Part shown: positions 1 through 11,885 of the stretch, in pieces
Position numbering within the stretch: position 1 is the first letter of the stretch
How the letters are laid out: the number at the start of each line of letters is the position of its first letter
Assembly: GCA_950295325.1 (NCBI GenBank)
Contig: OX485808.1
Coordinates: forward strand, 17,566,527-17,630,526
From: Polytrichum commune
Taxonomy: Eukaryota; Streptophyta; Polytrichopsida; Polytrichales; Polytrichaceae
Reading direction: 5' to 3'
DNA length: 64,000 nt
Notes under the pieces: model-generated
Seen by the model: only the letters and a program-made list of their open reading frames with translations
Database searches by the model: none
What the model was told of the DNA's origin: nothing
Position numbers and translations under genes: made by a program

Positions 1-2444
1 GGTCACGTAAGAAAAGTGATCATATAAGGCACACATACCATAATCAATATTACAGAACTAGGTGGTGCACCCTTAATCATAAACATAAATTATATGCATG
101 CATCACCTCCAAATTGATACCCCTCTTTTATCTTTTATTTTTAGGGGCAAGGGGGACTTTAAAAGGATTGTACATGTAAAAGAATGGCTAAGAAATAGCA
201 TGAAGAACAATGGGGAACGGTGAGGCAACGGCCTCACCACCATCACATTGTCCATTGTATTTACATATAACGCATTGTCACAAATGATACCCCATATGTG
301 CATCCACATGCTATAGTACAATACATTAAGGTGCACCCTTGAATTCCACATCAATTTCTATGTCGAACTGACAATTAACTACAATAAACCTATGTTTTAG
401 TGTGGCCCATACTGTCCATCCTCAATTTATGCAAACAGTTTTATAACCGCTAGGCGGCATCTAGTGAAGGTGGAATGCATTGGGAAACATGTTGCAATGG
501 AACAAGGCATGGAGGGCCGGAGGAATAGCCATGCATATTATGAACATTAAATTGAAATCTCACATATCGAATTTTTTTTATATTATTTTTCTCATATTGC
601 TCTCCTCTTGCTTTTGCAATACATGTGGTTAAAGCTCTTGCACAATTGATCTTCTGCCAATGGGCAATACTTTTTGCCCTTCCCATCTTCATATCAATTT
701 TACCCCTATTTGCCCACGTAGTAATCCTACCACCAACAACAATATCGGAGTTGGATTGTGTCATACTTTTGAATGGAAACCTCCACAAATTGTCAGGAAG
801 TGAACACATGTGCCCAAAATGTTTTATTAGATGGTTGGCTAGTTTGGAATTGTTAGCGTATCGAGTTTCAAAAGCCAGAACAAGAACATGTTGGTCTTAT
901 TGTTACAACCTTCAAGGAGACGCACTAAGCAATGTTGAACGTGAGGTTGGGATTTTTTGGTACTCTCTTTCTTATGAACGATTCACATGTCCAAGCTTTC
1001 ATGATGATTGTTTTAAACTATATGAAGCTATTTGATCGATACACATGAACTTGCAAAGCAATGCACACCTCAACACTAGAAATAAATGTATAGTCCTACG
1101 CATGATTATGAACATAATTCAAAATGTGGATGTGGAATTGTAGAGGTGAAAACAATTGACTTGATTCAGTAGAAAAATGAGCTCTTCGCAAGAATGGTGC
1201 ATCCAAATATAAAGCGTCATTTTAAAGTGCAATTCAAGCCTTGTGCATGAAATTTCAAAAATTACACAACACATGCATCTACATCCACTACTTTGTAATA
1301 CACGATATATCTCTATACCTTCGATTTGGATACCTCCAAAGGATCAATCGATACCAACCAAATTGAAACTTGATCCAAGACTTCAATGATGTATTTGGAT
1401 ACTTCTCAAATATTCACACATTGAAGAATCTCAAAGCTTAATTATTGGACAGATGTCCAATATATCAATGATCAATAAAAATGTTCAAATCGTCATTGTG
1501 GAGCTTATTCTCAAGCCCGTGAGGGTGCATTGTTTAATACATGTGGAACCATATGCGAGTGCACATGAAGGGGTTTTATAAAGACAATAATGTACAAAGT
1601 ATATACGTCTATGCACATTGTGAGATGTAGAGCTTTGCGCATATGGGAGGGCTTAATATGCCTAGGATGTAATAGTATGGTTAGAGCTTGAGGGCCTCAA
1701 TTTCAATTATTCATAAATGAATGGAAAACATATTGAAATCCATGAACGTAATGAGATGTTCATTGAACATTCACCCATAGCGTATGTACAAGAAGGGGGG
1801 CCATTAGATCTAGGGCTAGAGGGGAAAGATGATTGCAACCATTGTGAAGGCAAACTACCTTGTGACCAATGACCACAAAAACTTTGGACTTCTGCAATAT
1901 ACAAACGACAACGGTCTTTTCCGGGCGCCAAATAGCTCTTGTATACTTCCACTACATGTCATTCTTCCATTCAAATCTCCACCAATATAACCTCACTTCA
2001 ATATGTACGTATGTTACTAAGTTTGAATCTCCCTCCCCCCCCCTCCCAAAAAAGAAAAGAAAAATGTATATATGGATGTTTTAAAGGGGGCAGTGAATAC
2101 AATTTCTTCTAGATTTTATTGAAGGATGCATCCCCCAAGCTCTCAAAAGAAAGTATACTACATGGGGGAGAAGAAAACCAAATTGTTGTCGACAATAGTG
2201 CCTTACAACATGTACACAAACTCCAATCGACCAAGAAGAGAATGTGATGCATGCCTACCAACCATGGTTGATGGAACACAAGGAGTTCCAATAGAGTCTC
2301 TCTTGGCATATTAACAACGCGTCCTTGCTCGCTTATTGTGAACGTTGTTTCCGGCTTTAGAATAGTGAGACAATCGAGTCCCCGCTCCATAATTGACACA
2401 CCCGGCTCCCGAGAACTTGTCAATCTCCGCCCTTTGTGTTTTGG
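1..2444. other. Intergenic, no gene recognised
   Basis: AT-rich DNA. The longest open frames are 136 codons at 625-1035 (+) and 119 codons at 450-809 (-). They overlap on opposite strands, resemble no family I know and have no convincing start context. I see no RNA gene or complete mobile element here. Confidence 0.6.
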
Positions 2445-2447
2445 TAA

Positions 2448-2969
2448 TGCCCCCTCCCCACCTGACTTTAGCTAAGCCTAAAAGTTGGTTTTAAAAACAC
2501 GGATTTCATGCCATCGACATTATCTAATGCTGAGCCTAGTTGGCAAATGATGTGGCATGGCTTACAAGTGGAGGTTTCAAGCCTCAAGCACCAACCCTCC
2601 CATCGGTACCTAGACATGAGGCAAGAATATAGGAATTTTTAAAAGTGTCGCCTCCTGCCCTTGTGATTGGTCGCTTTTAGTCTTAGTTGTGAGGCCATGA
2701 GGAGCTCCATTAACAAAAACCGATGGTAAGATAGATGAGTAGTAAGGCATTTGGGGATGGGACAAACACTATCCAACATTCATTGCATGGTAGATAAAAC
2801 AACGAACATGTGTGAAAATTACTTAACTAAAACATACTTGACAATCTCTAGAGCAAGTTCTTGTAGGTGCATTGGGATAGCTGGATGCCTCCCCTATAAC
2901 CGAGGGAGCTTTACCCGGTTATTCATGAAAGACTTTGGTTATTTGGTAAAGTCGGGTGGGGAGGGGGCA
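2448..2969. mobile_element. Miniature inverted-repeat element, TGCCCCC termini (family G)
   Basis: The left end reads TGCCCCCTCCCCACCTGACT and the right end is its near-perfect reverse complement (about 22 bp, one mismatch in the C-rich part). TAA flanks both sides at 2445-2447 and 2970-2972. A 3-bp TAA duplication with a G/C-rich terminus is typical of PIF/Harbinger elements. The 522-bp interior has no transposase-like frame. It lies about 10 bp upstream of the 5S-derived repeat. This is the only copy I see in the window. Confidence 0.7.
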
Positions 2970-2980
2970 TAAGAGTTATA

Positions 2981-3385
2981 GCACACTTCGTGATGCGGTC
3001 AAACCAAGGCTACTGCACCAGATCCCATCAAAACTCTGAAGTTAAGCGCCTTTGGGCCGGAATAGTACTGGAGAACCTCCATAACATCACCCTCCTTAAT
3101 GTCACTACCTCTCTTGTACCCCCGGACCCTAGGGAACGGATGCTCTCAAGTTTAAATCTCCTTCCTTGTTATCACATTTCCCTTCCATATATATCATAGG
3201 TTTTGATATTAAAGTCATCCACCAAAGAATTCCAACCACACGCTCGCACATATCATGTTGTCATTATTGTAATGTTGACCTTTTGTGATTCCATAATATC
3301 ACATGTTACACTTATTATATGTTATCACACATCCATGTTAACACTACACATTCCTTTGGAGACGGGCGTTCTTCTTCTTCTCTAG
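2981..3385 (+). repeat. 5S-rRNA-derived repeat (Cassandra-type LTR or 5S-derived SINE)
   Basis: Positions 2990-3080 align with plant 5S rRNA: TGATGCGGTCAAACC at its start, GATCCCATCAAAACTC, GAAGTTAAGCGCC with TTTGGGC (box A region) and AATAGTACTGG. By eye about four of five bases match, with a small deletion before ACCTCC where 5S would continue GGATGGGTGACC. The sequence then leaves 5S and continues as an unrelated body to about 3385. That body recurs inverted at 7740-8030, so this is a dispersed element and not a 5S gene. Plant elements with 5S-like sequence in their LTR (Cassandra TRIMs) are the best known match; a 5S-headed SINE is the alternative. Outer ends are uncertain. Confidence 0.65.
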
Positions 3386-3720
3386 CACATTCCATGTGAA
3401 AAGGCTCCTACTTTTTCCTTTTATCTTCTAGTGACTTTGGCCGAGTCCTCCGGGACCATGGAACATGGCAATTGGGTCCTCACCGTGCTCTAACTTGTTG
3501 CATTCAAAAGGCTTGGAACTTTACACCAACCCAACACATCGTTAAAGGATAATATCCAACTACCCGTTCCCACTTTAGAGAATTCCGGAATCTTATGCGA
3601 GGGAAGAGAGAAGAGAGAGAAAAGGTAATCTTTCGGTAGAGATAGCCCCTTGCTATGTTGAGTCCCACCCGTTAAGGATCAATAACATTTTTTGCAAGTT
3701 GGTGTGGAGGCCACCAGGTA
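3386..3720. other. Intergenic, no gene recognised
   Basis: A short purine-rich stretch (GAAGAGAGAGAAAAGG) lies near 3608. There is no coding signal. The sequence runs directly into the left end of the family-B element at 3721. Confidence 0.5.
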
Positions 3721-4431
3721 CTACACTAAGGACCACTTCACACACGAGACTGAGAGCCCGTGACCGGTACACTTCAAGCACTCTCGTTGGTGGAAAAGGT
3801 GGGGCCGGTCCAAGTTAGCTTCACACTATGCTTGAGGGACCAACGGAGCATGTGAATGCAAGATGGATGTAAAGTCTATATGGATTCCTACATGGCATCG
3901 AATGGATCATGTTTCATGGTCACTTGGACTATTTTCAAAAACCGCCTCTTGGAGGTAGGCGTAAACACAAAACGAAGGGATCATTTCACTTCGAACGTTC
4001 ACAACTGATGGTTTGTTCTATGTTATCATGTATGAGGATTTGCATGATTAGAAATTCATCGAAATAGCATTTGGTTGAGGGCCCGGTCACATATGACTTC
4101 ACACTACACTTGAGGGCCCATGACTACACTACATGATTTTGGAGGTGTGTTGGGACGACCTTTGGACACTTTCTTTTGGGCTCTCAGAATCTCATGGTCA
4201 TGACTCTTGGCTCTTGTGTGAAGTGGCCCTGAATATTGTATTTAGTGTCGTAAGGTGTTTTATGTCACTGTGGTAACTTTTCTAGTGATGTTTTTAATGA
4301 ATAAGTTTACAAGTATTGTGGTCCCCACTTACTTTTAGTTCATCCAAATTTCAAATATTGCAACAAAGTTTGGCGTATTATGCATCCCAACAAGACAAAT
4401 AAAATCGGTGACACTAAATACAATATTTAGT
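3721..4431 (+). mobile_element. Family-B element split by a family-A insertion
   Basis: The left terminus CTACACTAA (3721-3729) is interrupted by a complete family-A element. The terminus resumes at 4230 as TGAATATTGTATTTAGTGTC. The right terminus, GACACTAAATACAATATTTAG, ends near 4431. Removing the insertion and one target copy gives a continuous family-B terminus. The interior matches the long form of the family (TTTTATGTCACTGTGGTAAC). Confidence 0.8.
3730..4229 (+). mobile_element. Tourist-like MITE, family A copy 1
   Basis: 500 bp from GGACCACTTCACACACGAG to CTTGTGTGAAGTGGCCC, flanked by TAA (3727-3729) and TGA (4230-4232). The terminus, size and three-base TWA-type target fit non-autonomous PIF/Harbinger (Tourist) elements. 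No coding capacity. The family has eight copies here. The orientation called + starts with the half reading GAGACTGAGAGCCCGTGACC. Confidence 0.85.
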
Positions 4432-4454
4432 CTCCTCCTTCTTCTTCATTGGTT

Positions 4455-4895
4455 GGTCTAGGGTATGTGGCCATGTTCTTGGCACTTCCAACCCCACAAA
4501 TAGTATTGGTTGTTGGATCAAAAAGGATTTTGTCTTATCCACTTAGCAATTGCAAATCACTCAAGATTCTAGGTCACAATTGAGATGCATACGTTACAAT
4601 CTATCAAAGTGAAGGTTCATGTCCTCTATAAGTAACCACACATGCCCTCTCATTTGGTTCTAACAATTGCAGATAGATAGATAGATAGATAGAAACTCCG
4701 GTCCCTTTTTAGCAAGGGGCCGGCGTGAATAATTGCACCTAGTATGGTGACTATATGTTAGGCACATGGTCCAATCTCATCATCACACATGTCTTTTTGG
4801 TGTCCATTCTATTGTATAAACATTGCCAAAAACTACCAGTCACATATAGTTGTCCAATTAAGAAGAATGACTCATAAAAGCTGCGGGGAGGGGGG
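4455..4895 (+). repeat. Dispersed repeat family E, copy 1
   Basis: Shares ordered blocks with 6135-6525 and 24168-24545: GGCACTTCCAACYCCA near the left, a CATGTGTCTTTTTGGTGTC-like block in the middle and GTCCAATTAAGAAGA near the right. An (AGAT)n run at about 4673-4693 and extra sequence interrupt this copy. No terminal inverted repeat was identified, so the class is unknown. Confidence 0.6.
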
Positions 4896-4930
4896 GGGGA
4901 GAGTTTTTCGATGTAGCCCGTAGAATACCA

Positions 4931-5270
4931 CATAACACATATTTAAGTAAAATTGGACTAAGTCCAAGTCCATAATTATAACATGTTGAATTTCATCATA
5001 GGATCCTCCAATAAAATATGCAAAGTTGATCATGATAGTATTATACCAGTTGTTTTGATTGTATTTTCACTATTCAACACTTATTTCTATATATTAACAT
5101 CAAAAATAGATATTTGATCCTTTTTATCGTATTTTAATAGCATAACATTCAAGTAATCTCTGAAGATCTTCACACCTTCCATAAAGTAAGGTGTATCAGA
5201 AGTGTATTATAGGATCCTGTGATAAAATTGAAACAACCAAAAAGTTTAAACTTTCTTAAATACAACACAC
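4931..5270 (-). mobile_element. Family-D inverted-repeat element, copy 1
   Basis: The left end, ATAACACATATTTAAGTAAA, resembles the reverse complement of the right end (TGTGTTGTATTTAAGAAAG). The block next to the left terminus, TTGGACTAAGTCCAAGTCCA, recurs in reverse complement at about 13220 and 56620. About 340 bp, AT-rich, no coding frame. It fits a non-autonomous DNA transposon; the target duplication is not resolved. Confidence 0.6.
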
Positions 5271-6134
5271 ATGGGTGTACAAAGGAATATTAAATGAGAG
5301 TTTGACTTACAAAGTATACATATGGGAGGGGTAGGGTTCCATTTAGTTTTGAAAATGAATAAGGTAGTATAAATAATGGAGGGAGCGAAGTGTACCTTAA
5401 GACCCTCAAAGGTTTTCCACGAAAGGAATTTATTTCATCCATAAACTACTCCCTCCCCACTCCCCAAAAGTTCATTCATGAAGTAATACATGTCATCTCA
5501 TGTGTCATATTTCAATGGCTATGTCAATAGACAATGATTATGATCATTTTTCACAATGAATGCCTATTTTTCTTTTCCAATCACAAGTTATATTTGTATA
5601 TAATCCAGACAATTGGCCACATGAATTCAAAATTGACATATACATGCTCTAGACTAGTATGTACCCTATGATGTGTATGTATAATTTTCTTTTCAATCAT
5701 GAAGCTTTCTATATATCGGTATTATAAATAAGGGGTATTGCACGCACATGACTCCCACTCTCAAGCACCCCCCCCGCTCGCGCATCTGTGCCCCGTGACA
5801 TAAGGTCACTGTATCTTACTACCCACCAACTACAATTCCAAGATATATTTCTATGTACTCTTTCTCTTCCCTCCTTTCTTGTGTTGCTTTGCTACATGCC
5901 AACTAGAGAGAGAGAAGAGAGAAGAAACGCTGACCATGTGATCAGTGTGATTGGAATGCCCGTTCGACCCACCCTTGGCATTAAACCCTCAAGGCATAAT
6001 ACCAGTGGTGCAGGACTACTAACCCCTCTCGGGGTGGGCACTATAGTGACACATGCCAACTACATTTTGTTCCATCTCATTGTCCAAGTATACTATGTTG
6101 TTTTTCATCAAAGACAATGTCCATGAAATGTTTT
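5271..6134. other. Intergenic, no gene recognised
   Basis: AT-rich. A 112-codon open frame at 5788-6126 (+) resembles no known family. A short purine run, AGAGAGAGAAGAGAGAAG, occurs near 5905. Confidence 0.5.
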
Positions 6135-6525
6135 GATAAGGTAAGCAACCCTATTGTGGGCACTTCCAACTCCACAAAGAATTTTGACCTTTGGATTGTA
6201 AGTGATTGTCTCGTCCGGTTAGTGATGGTGTATCACATAGACAACCATTTCAAGTAACAATTCATAAGTAATTTGCATAAAATCGTAGGAGGGTCATAAT
6301 GAAGATTCTCTTTCTCTTTGAGTGATCACATTGGCTCTCCCGAGTCCCAATTGTGTCAGTATTTGAACCTAGAATGATGTTTGTGTATTGAGCAGATAAT
6401 CAAACTCCATCATAACAAACGTCTTTCTTATGTCCATCCTTAACCACCAACCTTGTCATTCTCCCCTCCAATACATGTGTCCAGTTAAGAAGAGTGGTGA
6501 CATAAAGTCCACACACCTTTCTGTT
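6135..6525 (+). repeat. Dispersed repeat family E, copy 2
   Basis: Same order of blocks as copies 1 and 3: GGGCACTTCCAACTCCACA, ATCGTAGGAGGGTCATAATG, GTCTTTCTTATGTCCATCC, and GTCCAGTTAAGAAGAGTGG. Same orientation as the other copies and no interruption by the AGAT run. Confidence 0.6.
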
Positions 6526-6578
6526 TTGTGAGGTAACTCAAAGAATTTCATGCAATGCCAATGAAATCCTTGCAAGTA

Positions 6579-6942
6579 GTACAGTAAAAATGATATTTAG
6601 TGTCACTTACTAAATGGATTTACACAATGTTGTATCTTTTTACTATTGAGGTGATTTTTTTACCAAGTAAAGATGTTAATGTTCTATAAGGTCCAAACAA
6701 ATAGTTTAACATTTTAGGGTAAAATATGAGATATATAATAACAGTGGATGAGTGGTGGCAGGAACGGAGGAGATCAGGGGAGGAGGTTACATTGGTCAAA
6801 TCCGACGGTCGAGAGAGCACATGCAACGTGGCCTCACCAGAAGCCAGAAGCTGCTTTCATCGCCCATAGACTTCTTCTCGAATAGACATAGCATTGCATA
6901 ATTCGAAATAGTCAATGACACTAAATATCATATTTAGTGTAG
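6579..6942 (+). mobile_element. Family-B element, short subfamily, with extra insert
   Basis: The left terminus is degraded (GTACAGTAAAAATGATATTTAG). The right terminus is clean (GACACTAAATATCATATTTAGTGTAG). The core TGGATTTACACAATG ... TTTTTACCAAGTA matches the copy at 9892-10109. About 140 bp at roughly 6740-6880 is absent from that copy, so this one has gained an insert or the other has lost it. Confidence 0.7.
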
Positions 6943-7739
6943 ACATTGTGGAGGTGCTTTATAAGTAAATTAGTACGAGAGTTTTCAGGCAACCGGTATG
7001 AAACCAAATGGCGGCCATTGTAGGAGTACAATAGGGCTAGTTTACTGCCGTGCTGTGTAGGTTGTTTGGCACACAAATGTTGCTTCTGTACAAATTTGTC
7101 TCCGGCACTCATTGAAGGTAAGTGGGCCTTTCATGGTTATTTTTTGGAATCGGACAACTACATTTGAGTGGTTTAACCCCAAATCGGTTAATATATTGAT
7201 GACCCACTAGATTCTAAATAATAGCTGGTTGGGTGTGTTCTTATGAAGATAACAATAACAATCAAACAACTACATTCTAGTTGTCTTTCAAAGTTTGAAG
7301 GGCCATGACCACGGGCCACTAAACTTCCATGCGTACACTAAACACATAAGATAATAATGGTTGATTGGCGCATCATATTTCATCTACATTTGTCCTTATT
7401 CCCAACAAAGTCGGTGGGCGAGCAAGATACATGCATGGAGACTCACCTTGACAAGGCCATCAATATATCATTTCATCACTTTCATAATGAGTAGGTCTCA
7501 TGTTTGTAGCATTTCAGCGGTAGAGGTGTTATGAGGACACGTCCGTGGCTTTATCGATTGCAGGATTTTCATACTCATTTGGTATGAAAAGAGGTAACAT
7601 AAGTGTATATGAGAGAAAGGTGTGGGTTCCACAACTCATGGGTCGTTCATGTGGCCCCACAACATTTGTAGGTAAAGAAATCAATACACTCCAACCGCCC
7701 TAATATCACACATGTGGCAACCAAAGTGCATGTAATATT
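6943..7739. other. Intergenic, no gene recognised
   Basis: No coding or RNA signal was found. The right part runs into the inverted copy of the 5S-associated repeat body. Confidence 0.5.
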
Positions 7740-8030
7740 AAGGACGTATGTAGTGTTAACATGGATGCATAATAATAGAGAATTGGTGTAACATGTGACA
7801 TTATGGAATAACACAAAGTCAACATTACAATAATGACAATAATTATAATGATGACAACATGATACATGCGAGCATGTGGTTGGAATTCATTGGTAGATTA
7901 CTTAAATGTCGAAAACCTATGATATATGGGGGGGAGGGAGATTTAAACTGAGAACATCCGTTCCCTAGGGTTTTGGGATATAAGAGAGCTAGTGACATTA
8001 AGAAGGGTGATATTACGGAGGTTCAGGTGT
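7740..8030 (-). repeat. Inverted, head-less copy of the 5S-associated repeat body
   Basis: The reverse complement of this stretch matches 3065-3360 closely: ACCTCC...ATATCACCCTTCTTAATGTC, CCCTAGGGAACGGATG, then ATCATGTTGTCATCATTATA and CATGTTAACACTACAT. The 5S-like head is missing. Homology stops at about 8030, where the 5S box sequences would be expected. Confidence 0.65.
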
Positions 8031-9190
8031 ATCCTCAACTATATCACATCAAGTAAGCATCTGTCATGCCTGCAGCCTTGAATGAATAGCTTCAATAAAA
8101 TTGGACCAATAATCAGTGGATTGCAGCTCTTTGATGTAACTGTGTAGATTGTTGTCAACAATCATTCCCATCCCGTCCCATCACAAGGAACTTATAGCAG
8201 GACATCCCGAGTCTTTTTTCCAAATTATATGTAGATTTTCTTTTGCATGTCATTAGCAATTGACGGGAGATTTCAACGCACCCAAGTACGTCTTATTTAG
8301 GTTCCGTATGTAAAAGTTATAGGGTTTCAAAGTTCTATTGGTAGATGATTGAAAAACCAACACATGTGTGTGATGTTAACCTTTAACTTCCCAAGCATGT
8401 GAAAGGGTTGTTTTCAGGACGTTTCACTCGATGTTGGTTGTGTAGTTTTCATGGACAAGTTAAAATGGGACTTATCCGTAGGATCTTGAAACATGGGAGA
8501 TGAGCTGGTTCGAGGGAAAAAATGTGCATGAATAACCATTTGGATTTTTAAATGATAAATATCGAAGGAAGGGATGCACAAGAAAATGCCATGTTTTCTC
8601 ATGTTTTAGACCTTTGATCAATTAAACTCACCTGAAAGTTGCGCGGAACCTACTAGTCTTCAAATCGCCCAGAAGGTGCTCTCATAGCCAAATAACTTCT
8701 CTATGGAACTTGGAAAATGAGCATAGTGCTTGTGTAATCTGCTAGATGGGAGCAACTCAATAGCTGAGTGACTCCACAAATTCTAGTGCCAAAATGTGCA
8801 AACCACAATAGGCTAGGCACCTTGCATTTGGAGTATGTAAATTGTCCCATGTTACTAATTACATATGTGCAAAGAATTCCCCAAAAATTAGAGAGTGTCC
8901 AAATGTTAGACTAAATAGGAGATGTGAGCACAAAGGCCCATTTTACACGAACATCATTAACATTTCACTTTTACCAAAATAAATGTCATTGATGTTCATG
9001 CAAAGTTTACATTGGAGTGGGAATCATTGATTGGAGTCAACGCCCTCCTCACATGAGCTCCCAACACAACAACTTTGCATGAACACTTCCCACTTCAACG
9101 ATTTCTCCCCACATCCTAATCATCTCCAAATTGCACGGCTCATGTATCTATGGGTAGATATCCATGTTTGCTTAATGTTTATGGTGATTT
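8031..9190. other. Intergenic, no gene recognised
   Basis: No gene, RNA or complete mobile element seen. Confidence 0.5.
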
Positions 9191-9196
9191 TATTTA

Positions 9197-9318
9197 TGGA
9201 TGAATGAGTTTGGGAAGTTAGGAGTTAAGGTAAGTTAGAAACCCATGACAGGGATCCCAAGAAACTCATTCATCCATCATGGGTTTCTCGAGAAGTTAGG
9301 AGTTAAGGTGGTTTCTAA
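9197..9318. repeat. Small local duplication with hairpin
   Basis: AAGTTAGGAGTTAAGGT occurs at about 9216 and again at about 9293. Between them AAACTCATTCATCCAT is the exact reverse complement of ATGGATGAATGAGTTT at 9197, giving a 16-bp stem. Confidence 0.6.
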
Positions 9319-9322
9319 TTAT

Positions 9323-9634
9323 GCAAGTCCTCACACATGATAAAATAGAATAAACCAATGGTTGTGAGCGTTTGGAGTGCCATGGTCTTCCGGTTTTGTG
9401 TTAGGCCTACCTCCAAGAGATGGTTTTAGAAAATAGCCCAAGTGACCATGAAACGTGATCCATTCGATGCCATGTAGGAATCCATGTAGACTTTACATCC
9501 ATCTTGCATTCACATACTCCGTTGGTCCCTCAAGTGTAGTGTGAAGCGAACTTGGACCGGCTCCGCCTTTCCACCAATGAGAGTGCTTTAAGTGTGATGG
9601 TCACGGGCACGCAGTCTCGTGTGTGAAGTGGCCC
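9323..9634 (-). mobile_element. Family-A MITE, truncated copy 2
   Basis: Only one half remains, ending CTCGTGTGTGAAGTGGCCC followed by TTA. The other terminus is lost at about 9323 beside GCAAGTCCTCACACATG. No coding frame. Confidence 0.75.
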
Positions 9635-9891
9635 TTAGTGTACCTTTGAGGTTTCTTAAAGGGCTAAAGTCAACTCAAAGATATGTAGGTTTAAAAAAAA
9701 TAAAAAAAATAAAAAATCTCTGTTGGAGAATTTGTTTCTATTGTTGAACCCTAATCGCCCGTTGAGTCATATGTGATTTGATTTGTTCCACCCCATATAA
9801 TTGTACATGTAGAATACCCTTGATCCATATTACTTGTTAGTGCACAATGAAGTGTTTGTTTTGTTGGAATCACTTTGGAGGCTAGAAGATG

Positions 9892-10109
9892 CTACACTAA
9901 ATGTGATATTTAGTGTCATTTACTACTTGGATTTACACAATGCTATAATTTTTTTTACTATTGATGTAAATTTTTACCAAGTATAGTTGCTAATGTTCTA
10001 TAATGTTCAAACAACCAATTTAACATTTGTTGGTGAAATATGACAGTAAATAGACATAGCATTGCGTAATTCCAAAAGTAAGTGACACTAAATATCACAT
10101 TTAGTGTAG
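9892..10109 (+). mobile_element. Family-B element, short subfamily
   Basis: A 218-bp element with mirrored ends, CTACACTAAATGTGATATTT and AAATATCACATTTAGTGTAG. The two termini share the same variant base (GTG/CAC instead of ATG/CAT). The interior is AT-rich without coding capacity. The clean ends make it a good reference copy for the short subfamily. Confidence 0.8.
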
Positions 10110-10686
10110 TTGAATGTGATGATGTCACTGATTGTTGATCAAACGTTTGTTGGATCGTAGCACACTAGTTTAGAGCTATGCCGTCTTGGTCCGTGCCTAT
10201 GAATTAATGTCCCAGGCCATCCTCGAACCATCTGCTCAACATATCATCGTTGAAAAACGATTGTTTTGGAATTATGGACCCATGACTACGTCGGCGTCCA
10301 TCTACACTTGATGTAGGTTGTGGAACTGCACATATGATTGTTCACATTAATAGGGTGGAGTGACAATAGTGACATGCTTGAGGGTAATCATGTGAAACCC
10401 TTCAATGAACTCCCCATCCATGACTAGGGTTTGGTGACCCTTGGAAGTCACCATGTGTTTCTAAAAGTCGGATGGCTTAAGATGAAGGGCTTTCCATTTA
10501 TAAATGTTATTCACACACACTAAAAATAGTTGTTACTAAACACGTAAAGATTACATCCATACGATTGAAATATAGATTTAAGATCTTGACATGGTATAAG
10601 TATATGTATAAGATTTTGGATGTTAAAATTCAAAAAGAGAATACATATCAAGATATTATATAGTAAAATTGTTCCATGACGCAAAA
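10110..10686. other. Intergenic, no gene recognised
   Basis: No coding or RNA signal seen. Confidence 0.5.
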
Positions 10687-11031
10687 CTACACTAAATATG
10701 ATATTTAGTGCCATATGGTGTTTTATTTCACTATGGTAACTTTTTGAATGACACTTATGAATAAGTTTACAAATACTGTCATCGATGATGGACGAGTTCA
10801 TCCATTGGCCAAAACCCTGCCTTCTCTTGTCAACAACTTGTGATGAAATCTTGTCATGCATGATTGAAATTTGGATGAAAAATCACTTGGTAAGTGACAA
10901 TAATTGCAACATTGTAAATCTAGGTTGCCCCAAAAGTTTACAAGGAATGACACATAATGTTGGGTTAACATTTAGTGTTGGTGACACGACACTGCGGTTT
11001 ACAATTAGTATTGAGCAAGACAATTAGAATT
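10687..11031 (+). mobile_element. Family-B element, long subfamily, right end lost
   Basis: Intact left terminus (CTACACTAAATATGATATTT) and long-subfamily interior (TTTATTTCACTATGGTAACT, TCTCTTGTCAACAACTTGTG, GAGCAAGACAATTAGAAT). The right terminus expected after the last block is missing. Open frames here are by-products of the element. Confidence 0.7.
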
Positions 11032-11170
11032 ACACACTCTTGAATCACATCACATACGTGGTTGCTTTTGATTGGTTACCAAACTTTTGGGTCAATTTAG
11101 ATACCATCACTTAAGTCTCTTTCCACAGGGCAAAACCAATAAATGAGTCATTCTTTTTTTGATGTGGTCA

Positions 11171-11171
11171 T

Positions 11172-11205
<34 letters not shown>

Positions 11206-11214
11206 CACACACAC
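11171..11214. repeat. (TA)n(CA)n microsatellite
   Basis: About 24 bases of TA repeat followed by about 19 bases of AC repeat. Confidence 0.9.
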
Positions 11215-11885
11215 AATGAATGAACCGAGGTGGTTGGGTTAAGTCATTGTGCCACACGACTAGTAGAGTAGAGGCATCCATTACCGATCATTTAAGAGAT
11301 TTTGCGCCATATTTGGAGAAGTATAAGGTGCTGCAAAATTTTCCCATGTAGGAAGATAGACATTAGGAAGACTGCAAAATTTTCAATAATTTTCTTCCTT
11401 AAATGAAAAAGAGTGTGAAATTTTGAAGCCAAAAGTTGGCCCGAACATGTTACCAATATCTAGAGTTTATCATAGCCACTCATTCCTCCTCACTTTAGCA
11501 CTCAAAACTAAGACATGTGTGTTGGCACTATCGATTATGACCTGATTGAAATTCAATCCCAGGAAGATTGAAACTCTGGTACCCTATAGGTTGGCGATGG
11601 GGTGGTGATTGGGAATAGGTGCCTCGACTATAATTGAGGAGATGGCACTGCTGAGCTGTCACATTACCTCCGATTGAGCAGTGGAGTATAATAATGAACA
11701 CTCATGTCAGCCTTGGATTCAATGAAGGGCTGGTGGTGAGGACTGTAAGGAGGTTAAAAGCACAGAAGGGCCACAGAACTACGGAGTTTTTTTAAAAAAT
11801 AAAAAAATAAAAAATAAAAATCTCCAAGCACTTGTTTGTTTGACTCATAATTTACCGTGAGTCTGTGATGAGGACCTTACCCGTA
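11215..11885. other. Intergenic, no gene recognised
   Basis: No gene seen. An A-rich stretch lies at about 11790-11820, just before the next family-A element. Confidence 0.5.

Noticed and set aside
625-1035. 136-codon open frame
   Set aside because: No family resemblance, overlaps an equally long frame on the other strand, and lies in repeat-rich intergenic DNA.
2990-3080. Functional 5S rRNA gene
   Set aside because: Truncated before the 3' third of 5S, with many substitutions, and followed by a repeat body that occurs elsewhere.
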